This document shows positions 44,289 through 52,802 of a DNA stretch of 64,000 nt, in pieces; the first letter of the stretch is position 1; each line of letters begins with the position of its first letter. Source of the DNA: Nocardia sp. NBC_01329. GTDB lineage: Bacteria > Actinomycetota > Actinomycetes > Mycobacteriales > Mycobacteriaceae. Below the pieces are notes generated by a model. It was not told the origin of the DNA. It searched no databases and saw only the letters and a list, made by a program, of their open reading frames with translations. A program made the position numbers and the translations under genes. Location of the stretch: the NCBI RefSeq assembly GCF_035956715.1, contig NZ_CP108381.1, positions 5,364,001 to 5,428,000 on the forward strand, written 5' to 3'.

Positions 44289-45527
44289 GTGGCAGAGATA
44301 TCGGTGCGGGGGCGCGTAGCCCTCGGGGTGGCCGGCGCGGCGGCGTGGGCCTCCCGTAAGGCGGGCCGGGGCAACGGGTCGATGATCGGCGGATTGCTCG
44401 CGCTGAAGGTCGACCCGAGAATCATGAAGCAACTGGGCCGCGGTCGGCGCACTGTGCTGATCACCGGCACCAACGGCAAATCGACCACGACCCGGATGAC
44501 CACTGCCGCGCTCAGCACACTGGGCGAGGTCGCGACCCAGGCCGACGGCGCCAATATGGATGCCGGGATCGTCTCGGCGCTCAATGTGCACCGAGGCGCG
44601 GCACTGGCCGCGATCGAGGTGGACGAACTGCATCTGCCGCATGTCACCGACGCGCTGAAGCCCGAGGCGGTCGTCCTGCTGAACCTCAGCCGCGATCAGC
44701 TGGACCGGGTCGGTGAGATCAATATGATCGAACGCCGACTGCGTTCGGGCCTGGCGCGGCATCCGGATACCGTCGTCATCGCCAACTGCGACGACGTACT
44801 GATCACCTCCATCGCCTACGACCATCCGAACGTGATCTGGGTCGCCGCCGGCAGCGGCTGGGCGATGGACGCCACCAGCTGCCCGCGCAGCGGAGAGCCG
44901 ATCCTCTGGGAGGGCACGCACTGGCACAGCACCGGCGCCGATTTCTCCCGACCGCAACCGGATTGGTGGCTCGACGGCGACAAGCTCTGCGGTCCCGACG
45001 GAATACGGCTGCCGCTGCGGCTGGCGCTACCCGGCCGGGCGAACCGGGGCAACGCCGCACAGGCGGTGGCCGCCGCAGTGGCGATGGGCGCCGATACCGA
45101 GCAGGCCTGCGCCGCCACCGGAACAGTCCAGGAGATCGCCGGCCGCTACCGCACCGTCCAGGTCGGTGAACACGCCGCCCGGCTGCTACTCGCCAAGAAC
45201 CCGGCCGGCTGGCAAGAAGCCTTGTCGATGATCGACCACAGCGCGTCCGGGCTGGTGATCGCGGTGAACGGGCAAGTACCCGACGGCGAGGACCTGTCCT
45301 GGCTGTGGGACGTACGGTTCGAACATTTCGAAGACGTCCACGTCGTCGCCGCCGGGGAACGCGCCACCGATCTCGCCGTACGCCTCACTTACGCCGGGGT
45401 GAAGCACACCACGGTCGCCGATCCGGTACGCGCGATCGCAACCTGCCCGGCCGGCCCGGTCGAGGTACTGGCCAACTACACCGCGTTCCGCGATCTCAAC
45501 CGTGACCTCCAGGAGCGGACCCGATGA
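44289..45527 (+). CDS. murT: Lipid II isoglutaminyl synthase subunit MurT
   Basis: 412-aa Mur-ligase-like subunit that activates the D-Glu carboxylate of lipid II with ATP for amidation by GatD. P-loop TGTNGKSTTT (about 59-68), central Mur ligase domain with NLSRDQLDRVGEI, C-terminal DUF1727 (about 290-412). In the zinc-ribbon region only one Cys is seen (TSCPRSGEPILWEGTHWHS), unlike the four-Cys ribbons of some Firmicutes MurT. Overlaps gatD by ATGA, so the two are made together. Orthologue of Rv3712. Confidence 0.92.
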   Translation: MAEISVRGRVALGVAGAAAWASRKAGRGNGSMIGGLLALKVDPRIMKQLGRGRRTVLITGTNGKSTTTRMTTAALSTLGEVATQADGANMDAGIVSALNVHRGAALAAIEVDELHLPHVTDALKPEAVVLLNLSRDQLDRVGEINMIERRLRSGLARHPDTVVIANCDDVLITSIAYDHPNVIWVAAGSGWAMDATSCPRSGEPILWEGTHWHSTGADFSRPQPDWWLDGDKLCGPDGIRLPLRLALPGRANRGNAAQAVAAAVAMGADTEQACAATGTVQEIAGRYRTVQVGEHAARLLLAKNPAGWQEALSMIDHSASGLVIAVNGQVPDGEDLSWLWDVRFEHFEDVHVVAAGERATDLAVRLTYAGVKHTTVADPVRAIATCPAGPVEVLANYTAFRDLNRDLQERTR

Positions 45528-46234
45528 GCGATTCGACCATCCGGATCGGGCTGGTGCTGCCCGATGTCATGGGCACCTACGGCGACGGCGGCAACGCGCT
45601 GGTACTGCGGCAGCGACTACGGTTGCGCGATATCGACGCCGAGATCGTGGAGATCACCCTGCCCGATCCCGTACCGGAATCCCTGGACATCTACACCCTC
45701 GGCGGCGCGGAGGATTCGGCCCAGCGCCTGGCCACCCGCCACCTGCTGCGTTTCCCCGGCCTACAGACCGCCGCCGGGCGCGGCGCCCCGGTACTGGCTA
45801 TCTGCGCGGCGATCCAAGTCCTGGGCCGGTGGTACGAGACCTCGAGCGGTGAACGAGTGGAAGGTGTCGGTCTCCTGGACGCCACCACCTCTCCGCAGCA
45901 AACCCGCGCGATCGGCGAGGTGACAACAGATCCACTGCTCACCGGCCTGTCCGCACCGCTGACCGGATTCGAGAACCACCGAGGCGGCACCACCCTGGGC
46001 CCGGACGCCACCGGGCTGGCCCGAGTGACCCGCGGCGTCGGCAACGGTGTCGGCGATGGACTGGAAGGCGTGGTGCAGGGTTCGGTCCTGGGCACCTATA
46101 TGCACGGCCCCGCTCTGGCCCGCAACCCCGAACTCGCCGACTACCTGCTCGGCCGCGCTCTCGGGGTCGACTCGCTACCACCTCTGGACCTCCCGGAAGT
46201 AGACCGACTACGCCGCGAACGCCTCCGCGCCTGA
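45524..46234 (+). CDS. gatD: Lipid II isoglutaminyl synthase glutaminase subunit GatD
   Basis: 236-aa class I glutamine amidotransferase-like subunit. Nucleophile Cys94 in VLAICAAIQVLG, His194 in LGTYMHGPALARNPELAD, conserved Arg in FENHRGGTTLG. Supplies ammonia to MurT. Start overlaps murT. The stop codon at 46232-46234 abuts copy A of the palindromic repeat element. Confidence 0.93.
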   Translation: MSDSTIRIGLVLPDVMGTYGDGGNALVLRQRLRLRDIDAEIVEITLPDPVPESLDIYTLGGAEDSAQRLATRHLLRFPGLQTAAGRGAPVLAICAAIQVLGRWYETSSGERVEGVGLLDATTSPQQTRAIGEVTTDPLLTGLSAPLTGFENHRGGTTLGPDATGLARVTRGVGNGVGDGLEGVVQGSVLGTYMHGPALARNPELADYLLGRALGVDSLPPLDLPEVDRLRRERLRA

Positions 46235-46461
46235 GCTGTGTCTTCGGCGCGCTGGCGCGCGCGGGGGTTGAGGCCCTGAAGTCTCGCCGTTCAGGCCTCG
46301 AGACTCGCACCCTGGCCTGGGTGGGTTCACCTCGGCCGAAGGTGCTCAACGGTCGGTCCATCGGATGGCCGACCGCACGTCGCATGCGCTTTCGAGGCCT
46401 GAACGGCGAGACGGCCTCAACCCTTTGGGGTGTCTCGTAAGACTCGACTCATACGGTTGCG
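46235..46461 (-). repeat. Palindromic structured repeat element, copy A (inverted orientation)
   Basis: About 227 bp, reverse complement of copies B and C. Outer arms at 46267-46301 and 46392-46421 pair over about 30 bp (35 versus 30 nt; the longer arm has a 5-nt insert). The 90-nt interior holds further dyads: CACCTCGGCCGAAGGTG and a 24-bp near-palindrome around GGTCGGTCCATCGGATGG. A GC-rich terminal hairpin sits at the gatD side. Begins 1 nt after the gatD stop. Confidence 0.9.
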
Positions 46462-46631
46462 TCGGCATTCGACCGCCGGGGTCGGGTGGGGTGAGGTGGG
46501 AATTCGGCCACGTGATGGGGGCATCGTCTCTCTCCGATCGGCCGCCCGACCTTCACACTCGAGCCGACCTCGAACGGGGGATCCTCTCCCGGTGGTCGAC
46601 CCGACCCCTCGGCGCGGGTGGTGGCGGGGCA

Positions 46632-46637
46632 TAAACT
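46632..46637 (+). promoter_or_regulatory. -10 element (TAAACT) for a leaderless mRNA
   Basis: TAAACT 7 nt before GTG 46645. Confidence 0.5.
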
Positions 46638-46644
46638 TCCCCGG

Positions 46645-47289
46645 GTGAGTTACGACCATGTGCTGTTGCCGTCCGGTGTCGCCTCCACACCCGAGGAGGT
46701 CGACGCGTATCTCACTACTCAGCAAGGTCGACCCGAGACCGACATTGTCGCGGAGCTGGCGGGGGAGCTGAACGTGCGCAATGCCGAGCTGCCCGAATCC
46801 GACAGTTTCCTGAGCGTGTCACCGCTGGGCGGGGCACCGACCGGGGCGGTACTACAGGTGCCGAGCCCCTACGATGCCATCGGCTTCGTTCGCGATCTGC
46901 TCTTCGAACTGGCCACACCGCGGGGTTACGCGGTGTACGACCCCCAGCTGACCTGGTTGATCGATCCCGCCGGTCATGTTCCGGTCACCGTGACGCACGG
47001 CGGTGCGGGCGAATTCCCTTATCTGACTGAGGCACTCGCCGCCTCCTGGGTTCGTGAGCTGGCCGACCCGAACCCGTATCTGATCGTGGAGCGGGCCCCG
47101 GAGGTCTACATCCAGACCTACCGGGAATCAGCCGAGGATTACACGGTCGAGTTCCGCGACGGGAGCCCCGACCGGCATTTCACGGCGCGGATCACGGGAT
47201 CCGACGCTGTCGCGGGCCTCATCTGGGATTGGGCCCGCCAGGACCGTGCCCGGCTCGACCGGCTGCACTGGGAGCGGCTGGAGTTGTGA
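46645..47289 (+). CDS. Hypothetical protein, 214 aa
   Basis: Starts VSYDHVLLPSGVASTPEEVD; no signal peptide or membrane segment. Conserved-looking parts are APTGAVLQVPSPYDAIGFVR in the middle and the acidic/aromatic RESAEDYTVEFRDGSPDRHF near the end. Looks like a stand-alone cytosolic protein, possibly of the immunity/DUF type seen in actinobacteria; I do not recognise a family. Convergent with recR. Confidence 0.7.
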   Translation: MSYDHVLLPSGVASTPEEVDAYLTTQQGRPETDIVAELAGELNVRNAELPESDSFLSVSPLGGAPTGAVLQVPSPYDAIGFVRDLLFELATPRGYAVYDPQLTWLIDPAGHVPVTVTHGGAGEFPYLTEALAASWVRELADPNPYLIVERAPEVYIQTYRESAEDYTVEFRDGSPDRHFTARITGSDAVAGLIWDWARQDRARLDRLHWERLEL

Positions 47290-47310
47290 GCACCGCGACC
47301 GGCCCGGCCG

Positions 47311-47919
47311 TCACAATGCGCGACGGCCGGAGAACGCCCGGCCCAGGGTCAATTCGTCGGCGAACTCCAGGTCACCGCCCATGGGCAGGCCCGACGCCAG
47401 GCGGGTGACGGTGAGGCCGGGGAAATCACGCAGCATGCGCACCAGGTAGGTCGCGGTCGCCTCGCCCTCGGTGTTCGGATCCGTCGCGATGATCACTTCG
47501 GTGACATCCACCCCGTCGTCCTGGCTGCCGATGCGGGTCAGCAGTTCCCGGATACGCAACTGTTCCGGACCGACCCCGCTCAACGGGTCGAGCGCACCGC
47601 CCAGCACGTGGTAGCGGCCCCGGAACTCCCGGGTCCGCTCGATGGCCGGAACATCCTTGGGTTCCTCGACCACGCAGATCATGCTGCGATCGCGGCGCGG
47701 ATCAGCGCAGATCCGGCACAGTTCGCCGTCGGCGACCGTGCCGCATTGCGCGCAGAACCGCACTCCGTCCCGGATCTTCTGCAGCACCGCCTGGAGCCGG
47801 TCGATTTCCGGCGGTTCCACTCCGAGCAGGTGAAACGCGATCCGCTGGGCGCTCTTGGGACCGACACCCGGCAGTTTCCCCAGTTCGTCGATGAGATCCT
47901 GAACCGGACCCTCGTACAC
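47311..47919 (-). CDS. recR: Recombination protein RecR
   Basis: 202-aa RecFOR-pathway protein. N-terminal HhH LGKLPGVGPKSAQRIAFHLL, Cys4 zinc finger CAQCGTVADGELCRIC (57-72), Toprim domain with VVEEPKDVPAIE and IIATDPNTEGEATA, Walker-like C-terminus LASGLPMGGDLEFADE. GTG 47919 lies 18 nt after the ybaB stop; the pair is conserved across bacteria. Confidence 0.97.
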   Translation of the reverse strand: MYEGPVQDLIDELGKLPGVGPKSAQRIAFHLLGVEPPEIDRLQAVLQKIRDGVRFCAQCGTVADGELCRICADPRRDRSMICVVEEPKDVPAIERTREFRGRYHVLGGALDPLSGVGPEQLRIRELLTRIGSQDDGVDVTEVIIATDPNTEGEATATYLVRMLRDFPGLTVTRLASGLPMGGDLEFADELTLGRAFSGRRAL

Positions 47920-47937
47920 CGCGATACCCCGGCCCGA

Positions 47938-48267
47938 TCAGAAGCTCGGCAGACCCGGTGCACCGCCGCCGGCCAGCGGCCCGAGCCGTTCGGCTGCCAG
48001 GTTCTGGGCGTTGGACATGGCGTCGTTGACCGCGCCGATCACCAGATCCTGCAGGGTTTCCACATCTTCCGGGTCGACGGCCTTCGGATCGATCGTCAGC
48101 GACAACACCGCGCCGGTCGCCTTGATCCTCACCCGGACCAGACCGTTACCGGCCTGGCCGTCCACCTCGGCCGCGGCGATCTCGGCCTGCGCCGCCATCA
48201 CCTGCTCCTGCATCTGCTGGGCCTGCTGGAGCAACTGCTGCATATCGAACTGACCATCGGGCTGCAC
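47938..48267 (-). CDS. YbaB/EbfC family nucleoid-associated protein
   Basis: 109-aa DNA-binding dimer. Starts VQPDGQFDMQQLLQQAQQMQ and carries VDPEDVETLQDLVIGAVNDA in the second half. GTG 48267 with AGAGGA upstream; the open frame to 48573 reads antisense into a neighbouring gene and is rejected. Operon partner of recR. Confidence 0.92.
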   Translation of the reverse strand: MQPDGQFDMQQLLQQAQQMQEQVMAAQAEIAAAEVDGQAGNGLVRVRIKATGAVLSLTIDPKAVDPEDVETLQDLVIGAVNDAMSNAQNLAAERLGPLAGGGAPGLPSF

Positions 48268-48409
48268 GGGATTCCTCTCTACGGACGAGTCACAATTCAG
48301 CCTAGACCGCCGCGGTCGTGGATTCAGCCGCACCCACGCCCGCCTAATATCGGGTTGCCCGGTGCATTCGTACCGCGCCGAAAATTCTGGACCGTAACTG
48401 GAGCTGATT

Positions 48410-48979
48410 GTGTCCAAGGGATATCTGCTGGGTGCCCTCATGATGGTGTCCGGCGTGTTCCGCGCGGCTACCGCCGAAGCCGACCCGGAAGCGGCCGTCG
48501 ACCACGGCGACGGCTGCGTCATCGATCCCGCGGCACCGGCAGTCACCATCGACTCGTTGCGCTGGAATTGCACCGGTCTCCAGCACGCCCGGATCTACCG
48601 CACCGCACAGGCGGGCTCGGTGCCGTCCGGGGTGATGAACGGCTGGGTGACCTCGACCTCGCCCATCGAGCCACTCGTGCCCGCGTTCTGGATCGGGAAG
48701 GCCTTCGACACCGGGCCCGACGGCGGGCAGTTGACGAATCGGATCACCGGCGCGGATCTCGAAGGCTGGCCGGCGAATGTGTACCCGGCCCCCTCACGCG
48801 TCGACGGGGAAAAGACCTGGGTGCTGGACTACACGCCCGCGATCACCCCGCAGGTGTACGACGAGATCCGCGAGATCGTGCCGGGGGTGTGGCTCGGTTA
48901 CTCATGGTGGCGCAGCACTCGTCAGACCCCCGTGTTGCTCTCGTTCGTCCTCGCTCACGGAGAAGCTGTCGGTCCGTGA
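48410..48979 (+). CDS. Hypothetical exported protein
   Basis: 189-aa protein with an N-terminal signal-like stretch (KGYLLGALMMVSGVFRAATA, AEA cleavage near 24). Two Cys (about 36 and 54) could form a disulfide. Repeated Trp motifs (NGWVTSTSPIEPLVPAFWIG and GVWLGYSWWRSTRQTP) suggest a beta-rich exported domain. No family recognised. GTG 48410 with GGAG upstream; convergent with the SRPBCC gene. Confidence 0.65.
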   Translation: MSKGYLLGALMMVSGVFRAATAEADPEAAVDHGDGCVIDPAAPAVTIDSLRWNCTGLQHARIYRTAQAGSVPSGVMNGWVTSTSPIEPLVPAFWIGKAFDTGPDGGQLTNRITGADLEGWPANVYPAPSRVDGEKTWVLDYTPAITPQVYDEIREIVPGVWLGYSWWRSTRQTPVLLSFVLAHGEAVGP

Positions 48980-49017
48980 ACCGCTGATGCCGGCCGGCCC
49001 GCCCCGGGCCCGGATCC

Positions 49018-49061
49018 GGCGGTCACCGGAAAGGATCGTGAACCCGCTCCCGGTGACCGCC
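49018..49061. terminator. Bidirectional hairpin before the SRPBCC gene end
   Basis: 12-bp perfect stem GGCGGTCACCGG (49018-49029) / CCGGTGACCGCC (49050-49061) in the convergent gap. Confidence 0.75.
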
Positions 49062-49084
49062 CGATACGGTGGAACTCGGCCCGA

Positions 49085-49519
49085 TCAGGCCAGTTCGCGC
49101 TTCAGGTTCTCCAGTACCTCGGCCTGGATCTTGCGCAGGCCGAGGGGCGCGAAAATGCCCTCGAAGATGCCTTTGACGCCGCCGGCGCCCTGCCAGGTGG
49201 TCTCCAGGGTGACCGTCGAACCGGAACCGGTCGGGGTGATCGTCCAGGTGTTGACGAGCGAGGAGTTGGCGTCCTTCTCGGTGACGACATTGTCGGCGAC
49301 CGAAACCTGGGCCCGGATATTGCGGACCCGCTTCTCGGTGGCCTGCAGGGTCCACTCGGCGACGGTGCCGTCCCCGTGCCCACCCTCGACGACCTTGTAG
49401 TCGCGGTAGTGCGCCGACAGGATCTTCGGGCGCACCTCCGTGTAATCGGTGACCGCCGCCAGTGCGCGCTGCGGGTCTGCGGCGACCTCGATCGAACTGC
49501 CGGCTTTGACCTGTCCCAC
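49085..49519 (-). CDS. SRPBCC family protein (Rv3718c-like)
   Basis: 144-aa START-like protein: GQVKAGSSIEVAADPQRALA, PKILSAHYRDYKVVEGG, and C-terminal GVKGIFEGIFAPLGLRKIQA. Probably binds a lipid or other hydrophobic ligand. GTG 49519 with AAGGAGT upstream; the longer open frame reads through copy B of the repeat element and is rejected. Position next to the FAD oxidoreductase matches Rv3718c. Confidence 0.83.
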   Translation of the reverse strand: MGQVKAGSSIEVAADPQRALAAVTDYTEVRPKILSAHYRDYKVVEGGHGDGTVAEWTLQATEKRVRNIRAQVSVADNVVTEKDANSSLVNTWTITPTGSGSTVTLETTWQGAGGVKGIFEGIFAPLGLRKIQAEVLENLKRELA

Positions 49520-49730
49520 GGTGAACTCCTTATTCGGGATGCGTTGTGACAGCCTGTATTCTCTCCCCACCCCGGGCGGGACAGGGCCGGGGCCCTGTCG
49601 ATCCCGGTTACAGATGGCAACACCGGGAGCAGAGGTGACCACTGGGATGCGGCGGCGAGAGCCCGACGGCGTCGACCCCGACACCCGCCCCGCGCCGAAC
49701 AGCCCCCGAATCCAGGGCCTGGAACGCCCA

Positions 49731-49894
49731 CGCAACCACATGAGTCGAGTCTTACGAGACACCCAAAGGGTTGAGGCCGTCTCGCCGTTCAGGCCTCGAA
49801 AGCGCATGCGCCGAAGGCGCGAGTCTCGAGGCCTGAACGGCGAGACTTCAGGGCCTCAACCCCCGCGCCGCCGCAGGCGGCGCCAAAAACACAG
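49731..49894 (+). repeat. Palindromic structured repeat element, copy B (short form)
   Basis: 164 bp. Arms at 49770-49799 and 49826-49860 with only a 26-nt interior, in which GCGCCGAAGGCGC forms its own small hairpin; the 60-bp multi-hairpin module of copies A and C is absent. Terminal hairpin GCGCCGCC-GCA-GGCGGCGC, then CAAAAACACA. Confidence 0.92.
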
Positions 49895-50011
49895 ACAATT
49901 CCGAAATAGCGGTCAACCAGCATGAACAGTTCGTCGAACACGGTGCAACAGATATGTGACATTTCGCCACCGACGATCCCCCCGCTGTGGCCGATCAAGA
50001 CCAAGTAGGAC

Positions 50012-50017
50012 TAGCGT
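50012..50017 (+). promoter_or_regulatory. -10 element (TAGCGT) for a leaderless FAD-oxidoreductase mRNA
   Basis: TAGCGT 6 nt before GTG 50024. Confidence 0.45.
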
Positions 50018-50023
50018 CTAGAC

Positions 50024-51466
50024 GTGGCAATGAGTCTGTTGGGGAAGGCCGGCCACGGTCCGGCCGCATATGAATCCGGGTTCGCCGCATATCGGGCAGG
50101 TGTCGATCGCCTGCTCGCGAGCTATCGCGCCATCCCGGCGGGCGCAAACGTGCGGCTGGCCAAGAAGACTTCCAATCTTTTCCGCGCGCGGGCGAAGAAC
50201 ACAGCACCTGGGCTGGATGTCTCCGGTCTCACCCGGGTGATCGAGGTCGACCCGGAGGCCAGGACAGCCGAGGTCGCGGGCATGACCACCTACGAGGACC
50301 TGGTGGCGGCCACCCTGCCGTACGGTCTGGCACCGCTGGTGGTGCCGCAGCTCAAGACCATCACCCTCGGTGGAGCGGTGACCGGGCTCGGGATCGAATC
50401 GACTTCCTTCCGCAACGGTCTACCGCACGAATCGGTGCTGGAGATGGAGGTGCTCACCGGAGCCGGTGAGATCGTCACCATCACCCCGGACGGCCCGGAC
50501 GGCGAACTGTTCCGTGGTTTCCCGAACTCCTACGGCACGCTGGGCTACGCCACCCGGTTGAAGATCGAGTTGGAACCGGTGCTGCCGTATGTGGAGTTAC
50601 GCCATCTGCGGTTCCACGACCTGCGCGAACTGGAGGCCGTGCTGGACCGGGTCGTGCTCGAGCGCAGGTTCGACGGGGAACAGGTCGATTACCTCGACGG
50701 TGTCGTTTTCAGCGCCGGGGAGAGCTACCTGACCCTGGGCCGGCAGACCGGCGAACCGGGGCCGGTGAGCGACTACACCGATATGGACATCTTCTACCGG
50801 TCCGTCCAGCACGACGACCCGGCGCCGAAACGCGATCGGCTCACGATCCACGACTATCTCTGGCGCTGGGACACCGATTGGTTCTGGTGTTCACGCGCGT
50901 TCGGCACGCAGAACCCGAAGATCCGTCGATTCTGGCCGAAACGCTATCGGCGCAGCAGCTTCTACTGGAAGTTGATCGCCCTCGATCACCGTTACAATAT
51001 CGGCGACAAACTGGCTGCACGCAGGGGCGATCCGCCGCAGGAACGCGTGGTGCAGGACATCGAGGTCCCGGTGGAGCGCACCGCGGACTTCGCGGAGTGG
51101 TTCCTGCGCGAGATCCCGATCGAACCCATCTGGTTGTGCCCGCTGCGGCTGCGCGATTCCGCCGCGGCGGACGACACCCGGCCCTGGCCGCTGTATCCGC
51201 TGCGCCCGGGTCGCACCTATGTGAATATCGGCTTCTGGTCGGCGGTTCCGAAGTTGCCCGGTCAGCTGGATGGCGCGGCGAACCGAGCCATCGAGAAAAC
51301 CGTCACCGAATTCGACGGACACAAATCCCTGTACTCGGACTCTTTTTACGAGCCCGAGGAATTTGCCGCCCTGTACGGCGGTGAAAGTTACGAAACATTG
51401 AAAAAACGCTACGATCCCGGCCAGCGACTGCTGGATCTGTACTCGAAGGCGGTGCAACGCAGATGA
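50024..51466 (+). CDS. FAD-binding oxidoreductase (PCMH/DWF1-like)
   Basis: 480-aa oxidoreductase with an FAD-binding PCMH domain (about 65-215: DPEARTAEVAGMTTYEDLVA, PQLKTITLGGAVTGLGIEST). The C-terminal half resembles plant/mammalian DWF1/DHCR24-type sterol reductases. In mycobacteria the orthologue (Rv3719) precedes a cyclopropane-synthase-like gene, and fatty-acyl desaturation/reduction next to methylation, as in tuberculostearic acid synthesis (bfaA/bfaB type), is a reasonable inference. Overlaps the methyltransferase by ATGA. Confidence 0.83.
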   Translation: MAMSLLGKAGHGPAAYESGFAAYRAGVDRLLASYRAIPAGANVRLAKKTSNLFRARAKNTAPGLDVSGLTRVIEVDPEARTAEVAGMTTYEDLVAATLPYGLAPLVVPQLKTITLGGAVTGLGIESTSFRNGLPHESVLEMEVLTGAGEIVTITPDGPDGELFRGFPNSYGTLGYATRLKIELEPVLPYVELRHLRFHDLRELEAVLDRVVLERRFDGEQVDYLDGVVFSAGESYLTLGRQTGEPGPVSDYTDMDIFYRSVQHDDPAPKRDRLTIHDYLWRWDTDWFWCSRAFGTQNPKIRRFWPKRYRRSSFYWKLIALDHRYNIGDKLAARRGDPPQERVVQDIEVPVERTADFAEWFLREIPIEPIWLCPLRLRDSAAADDTRPWPLYPLRPGRTYVNIGFWSAVPKLPGQLDGAANRAIEKTVTEFDGHKSLYSDSFYEPEEFAALYGGESYETLKKRYDPGQRLLDLYSKAVQRR

Positions 51467-52779
51467 CGACATTCAAGGATAGATCCGATGCTTTCGCGGA
51501 CCTGGGCACTCGGCTCAGTATCGCCGAGGTCGTCGAGACCTTGGTCGACGGCGATGTTCCTATCAAGCTGACGGCATACGACGGCAGCACGACCGGTCCC
51601 GTCGATTCCGAGTTCGCGCTCGAGATCCGCAATCCGCGGGGCATAAACTATCTCGCCAATGCCCCCGGCGACCTCGGTCTGGCACGCGCCTACATAGCCG
51701 GCGATATGGACGCGGCCGGGGTGCATCCCGGCGACCCTTACAAGATCCTCGCCGCGATGACGGATCTGAAATTCAAACGACCGTCGGCACTTTCCCTGGT
51801 CGCCATCGCCCGATCTCTGGGGTGGGAGCGGCTGCGCCCGGTGCCGCCGCCACCGCAGGAGACGCTGCCGCGCTGGCGGCGGATCGCGCTGGAGGGGTTG
51901 CGCCATTCCAAGGCCCGCGACGCCGAGGTCATCCATCACCACTACGACGTCTCGAACACGTTCTACGAGTACGTTCTCGGTCCGTCGATGACCTACACCT
52001 GCGCGTGTTACGGCGAGCGGGACTGGTCGCTGGAGCAGGCTCAGGAGAACAAATACCGGCTGGTTTTCGAGAAGCTGCGGTTGAAAGAGGGCGATCGCCT
52101 GCTCGATATCGGTTGCGGTTGGGGCGGTATGGTCCGCTATGCCGCCAAGCGGGGCGTCAAGGTCATCGGTGCCACTCTTTCGGCCGAGCAGGCTGCCTGG
52201 GCGCAGAAGAAGATCGCCGAGGAAGGTCTCGGTGATCTCGCCGAGGTCCGGCATTCCGATTACCGCGATGTCGCCGAAACCGAGTTCGACGCGGTTTCCT
52301 CGATCGGGCTGACCGAACATATCGGGGTCCAGAACTATCCGTACTATTTCCGGTTCGTCCAGAGCAAACTGCGTCCGGGCGGCCTGTTCCTCAACCACTG
52401 CATCACCAGGCCGGACAACACCCGCACCACCAAAGCGGGCGATTTCATCGACCGGTACGTGTTCCCCGACGGGGAGCTCATCGGTTCCGGCCGGATCATC
52501 AGCGAGATCCAGAATGTCGGCCTGGAAGTAGTGCACGAGGAGAATCTGCGCGAGCATTATGCGCTGACACTCGCCGAGTGGTGCAAGAACCTGGTGGCCA
52601 ACTGGGATGCGTGTGTCGCCGAGGCCGGTGAGGGCACGGCCAAGGTGTGGGGCCTGTACATGGCGGGAAGCCGGCTCGGTTTCGAACGCAATGTCGTGCA
52701 GTTGCACCAGGTGCTCGGAGTGAAACTGGGCCCCTCCGGGGACCCCGAGGTTCCGCTGCGTCCCTGGTGGCAGCCCTAG
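51463..52779 (+). CDS. Cyclopropane-fatty-acyl-phospholipid synthase-like methyltransferase
   Basis: 438-aa SAM-dependent lipid methyltransferase. Motif I LLDIGCGWGGMVRYAAKRGV (about 212-231), then GATLSAEQAAWAQ and the HIGVQNYPYYFRFV / LTEH segments of CFA synthases; 120-residue N-terminal domain. With the overlapping FAD enzyme it probably methylenates and reduces phospholipid-bound oleate to a 10-methyl branched chain, as in tuberculostearate formation (inference from the pairing). ATG 51463. Convergent with the kinase gene. Confidence 0.87.
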   Translation: MTTFKDRSDAFADLGTRLSIAEVVETLVDGDVPIKLTAYDGSTTGPVDSEFALEIRNPRGINYLANAPGDLGLARAYIAGDMDAAGVHPGDPYKILAAMTDLKFKRPSALSLVAIARSLGWERLRPVPPPPQETLPRWRRIALEGLRHSKARDAEVIHHHYDVSNTFYEYVLGPSMTYTCACYGERDWSLEQAQENKYRLVFEKLRLKEGDRLLDIGCGWGGMVRYAAKRGVKVIGATLSAEQAAWAQKKIAEEGLGDLAEVRHSDYRDVAETEFDAVSSIGLTEHIGVQNYPYYFRFVQSKLRPGGLFLNHCITRPDNTRTTKAGDFIDRYVFPDGELIGSGRIISEIQNVGLEVVHEENLREHYALTLAEWCKNLVANWDACVAEAGEGTAKVWGLYMAGSRLGFERNVVQLHQVLGVKLGPSGDPEVPLRPWWQP

Positions 52780-52787
52780 CGGTAAGG

Positions 52788-52802
52788 GCCCGGCGACCGG
52801 GC
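52788..52802. terminator. Short hairpin between the methyltransferase and kinase genes
   Basis: GCCCGG-CGA-CCGGGC in the 23-bp convergent gap. Confidence 0.55.

Larger units (their letters stand above)
46235..46644. other. 410-bp gap between gatD and the next gene
   Basis: Occupied by copy A of the repeat element (to 46461) and a G-rich stretch ending at the promoter of the 46645 gene. Open frames crossing the element are not conserved among its copies and are rejected. Confidence 0.6.
49520..50023. other. 504-bp divergent spacer with copy B of the repeat element
   Basis: Holds the SRPBCC promoter region, copy B (49731-49894) and the -10 box of the FAD oxidoreductase. No gene supported. Confidence 0.6.

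Noticed and set aside
46365..46634. 89-aa frame starting MADRTSHALSRPERRDGLN inside repeat copy A, also seen in copy C
   Set aside because: Copy B lacks its start and has a 1-bp deletion that shifts the frame, so the peptide is not conserved; similarity reflects the DNA repeat.
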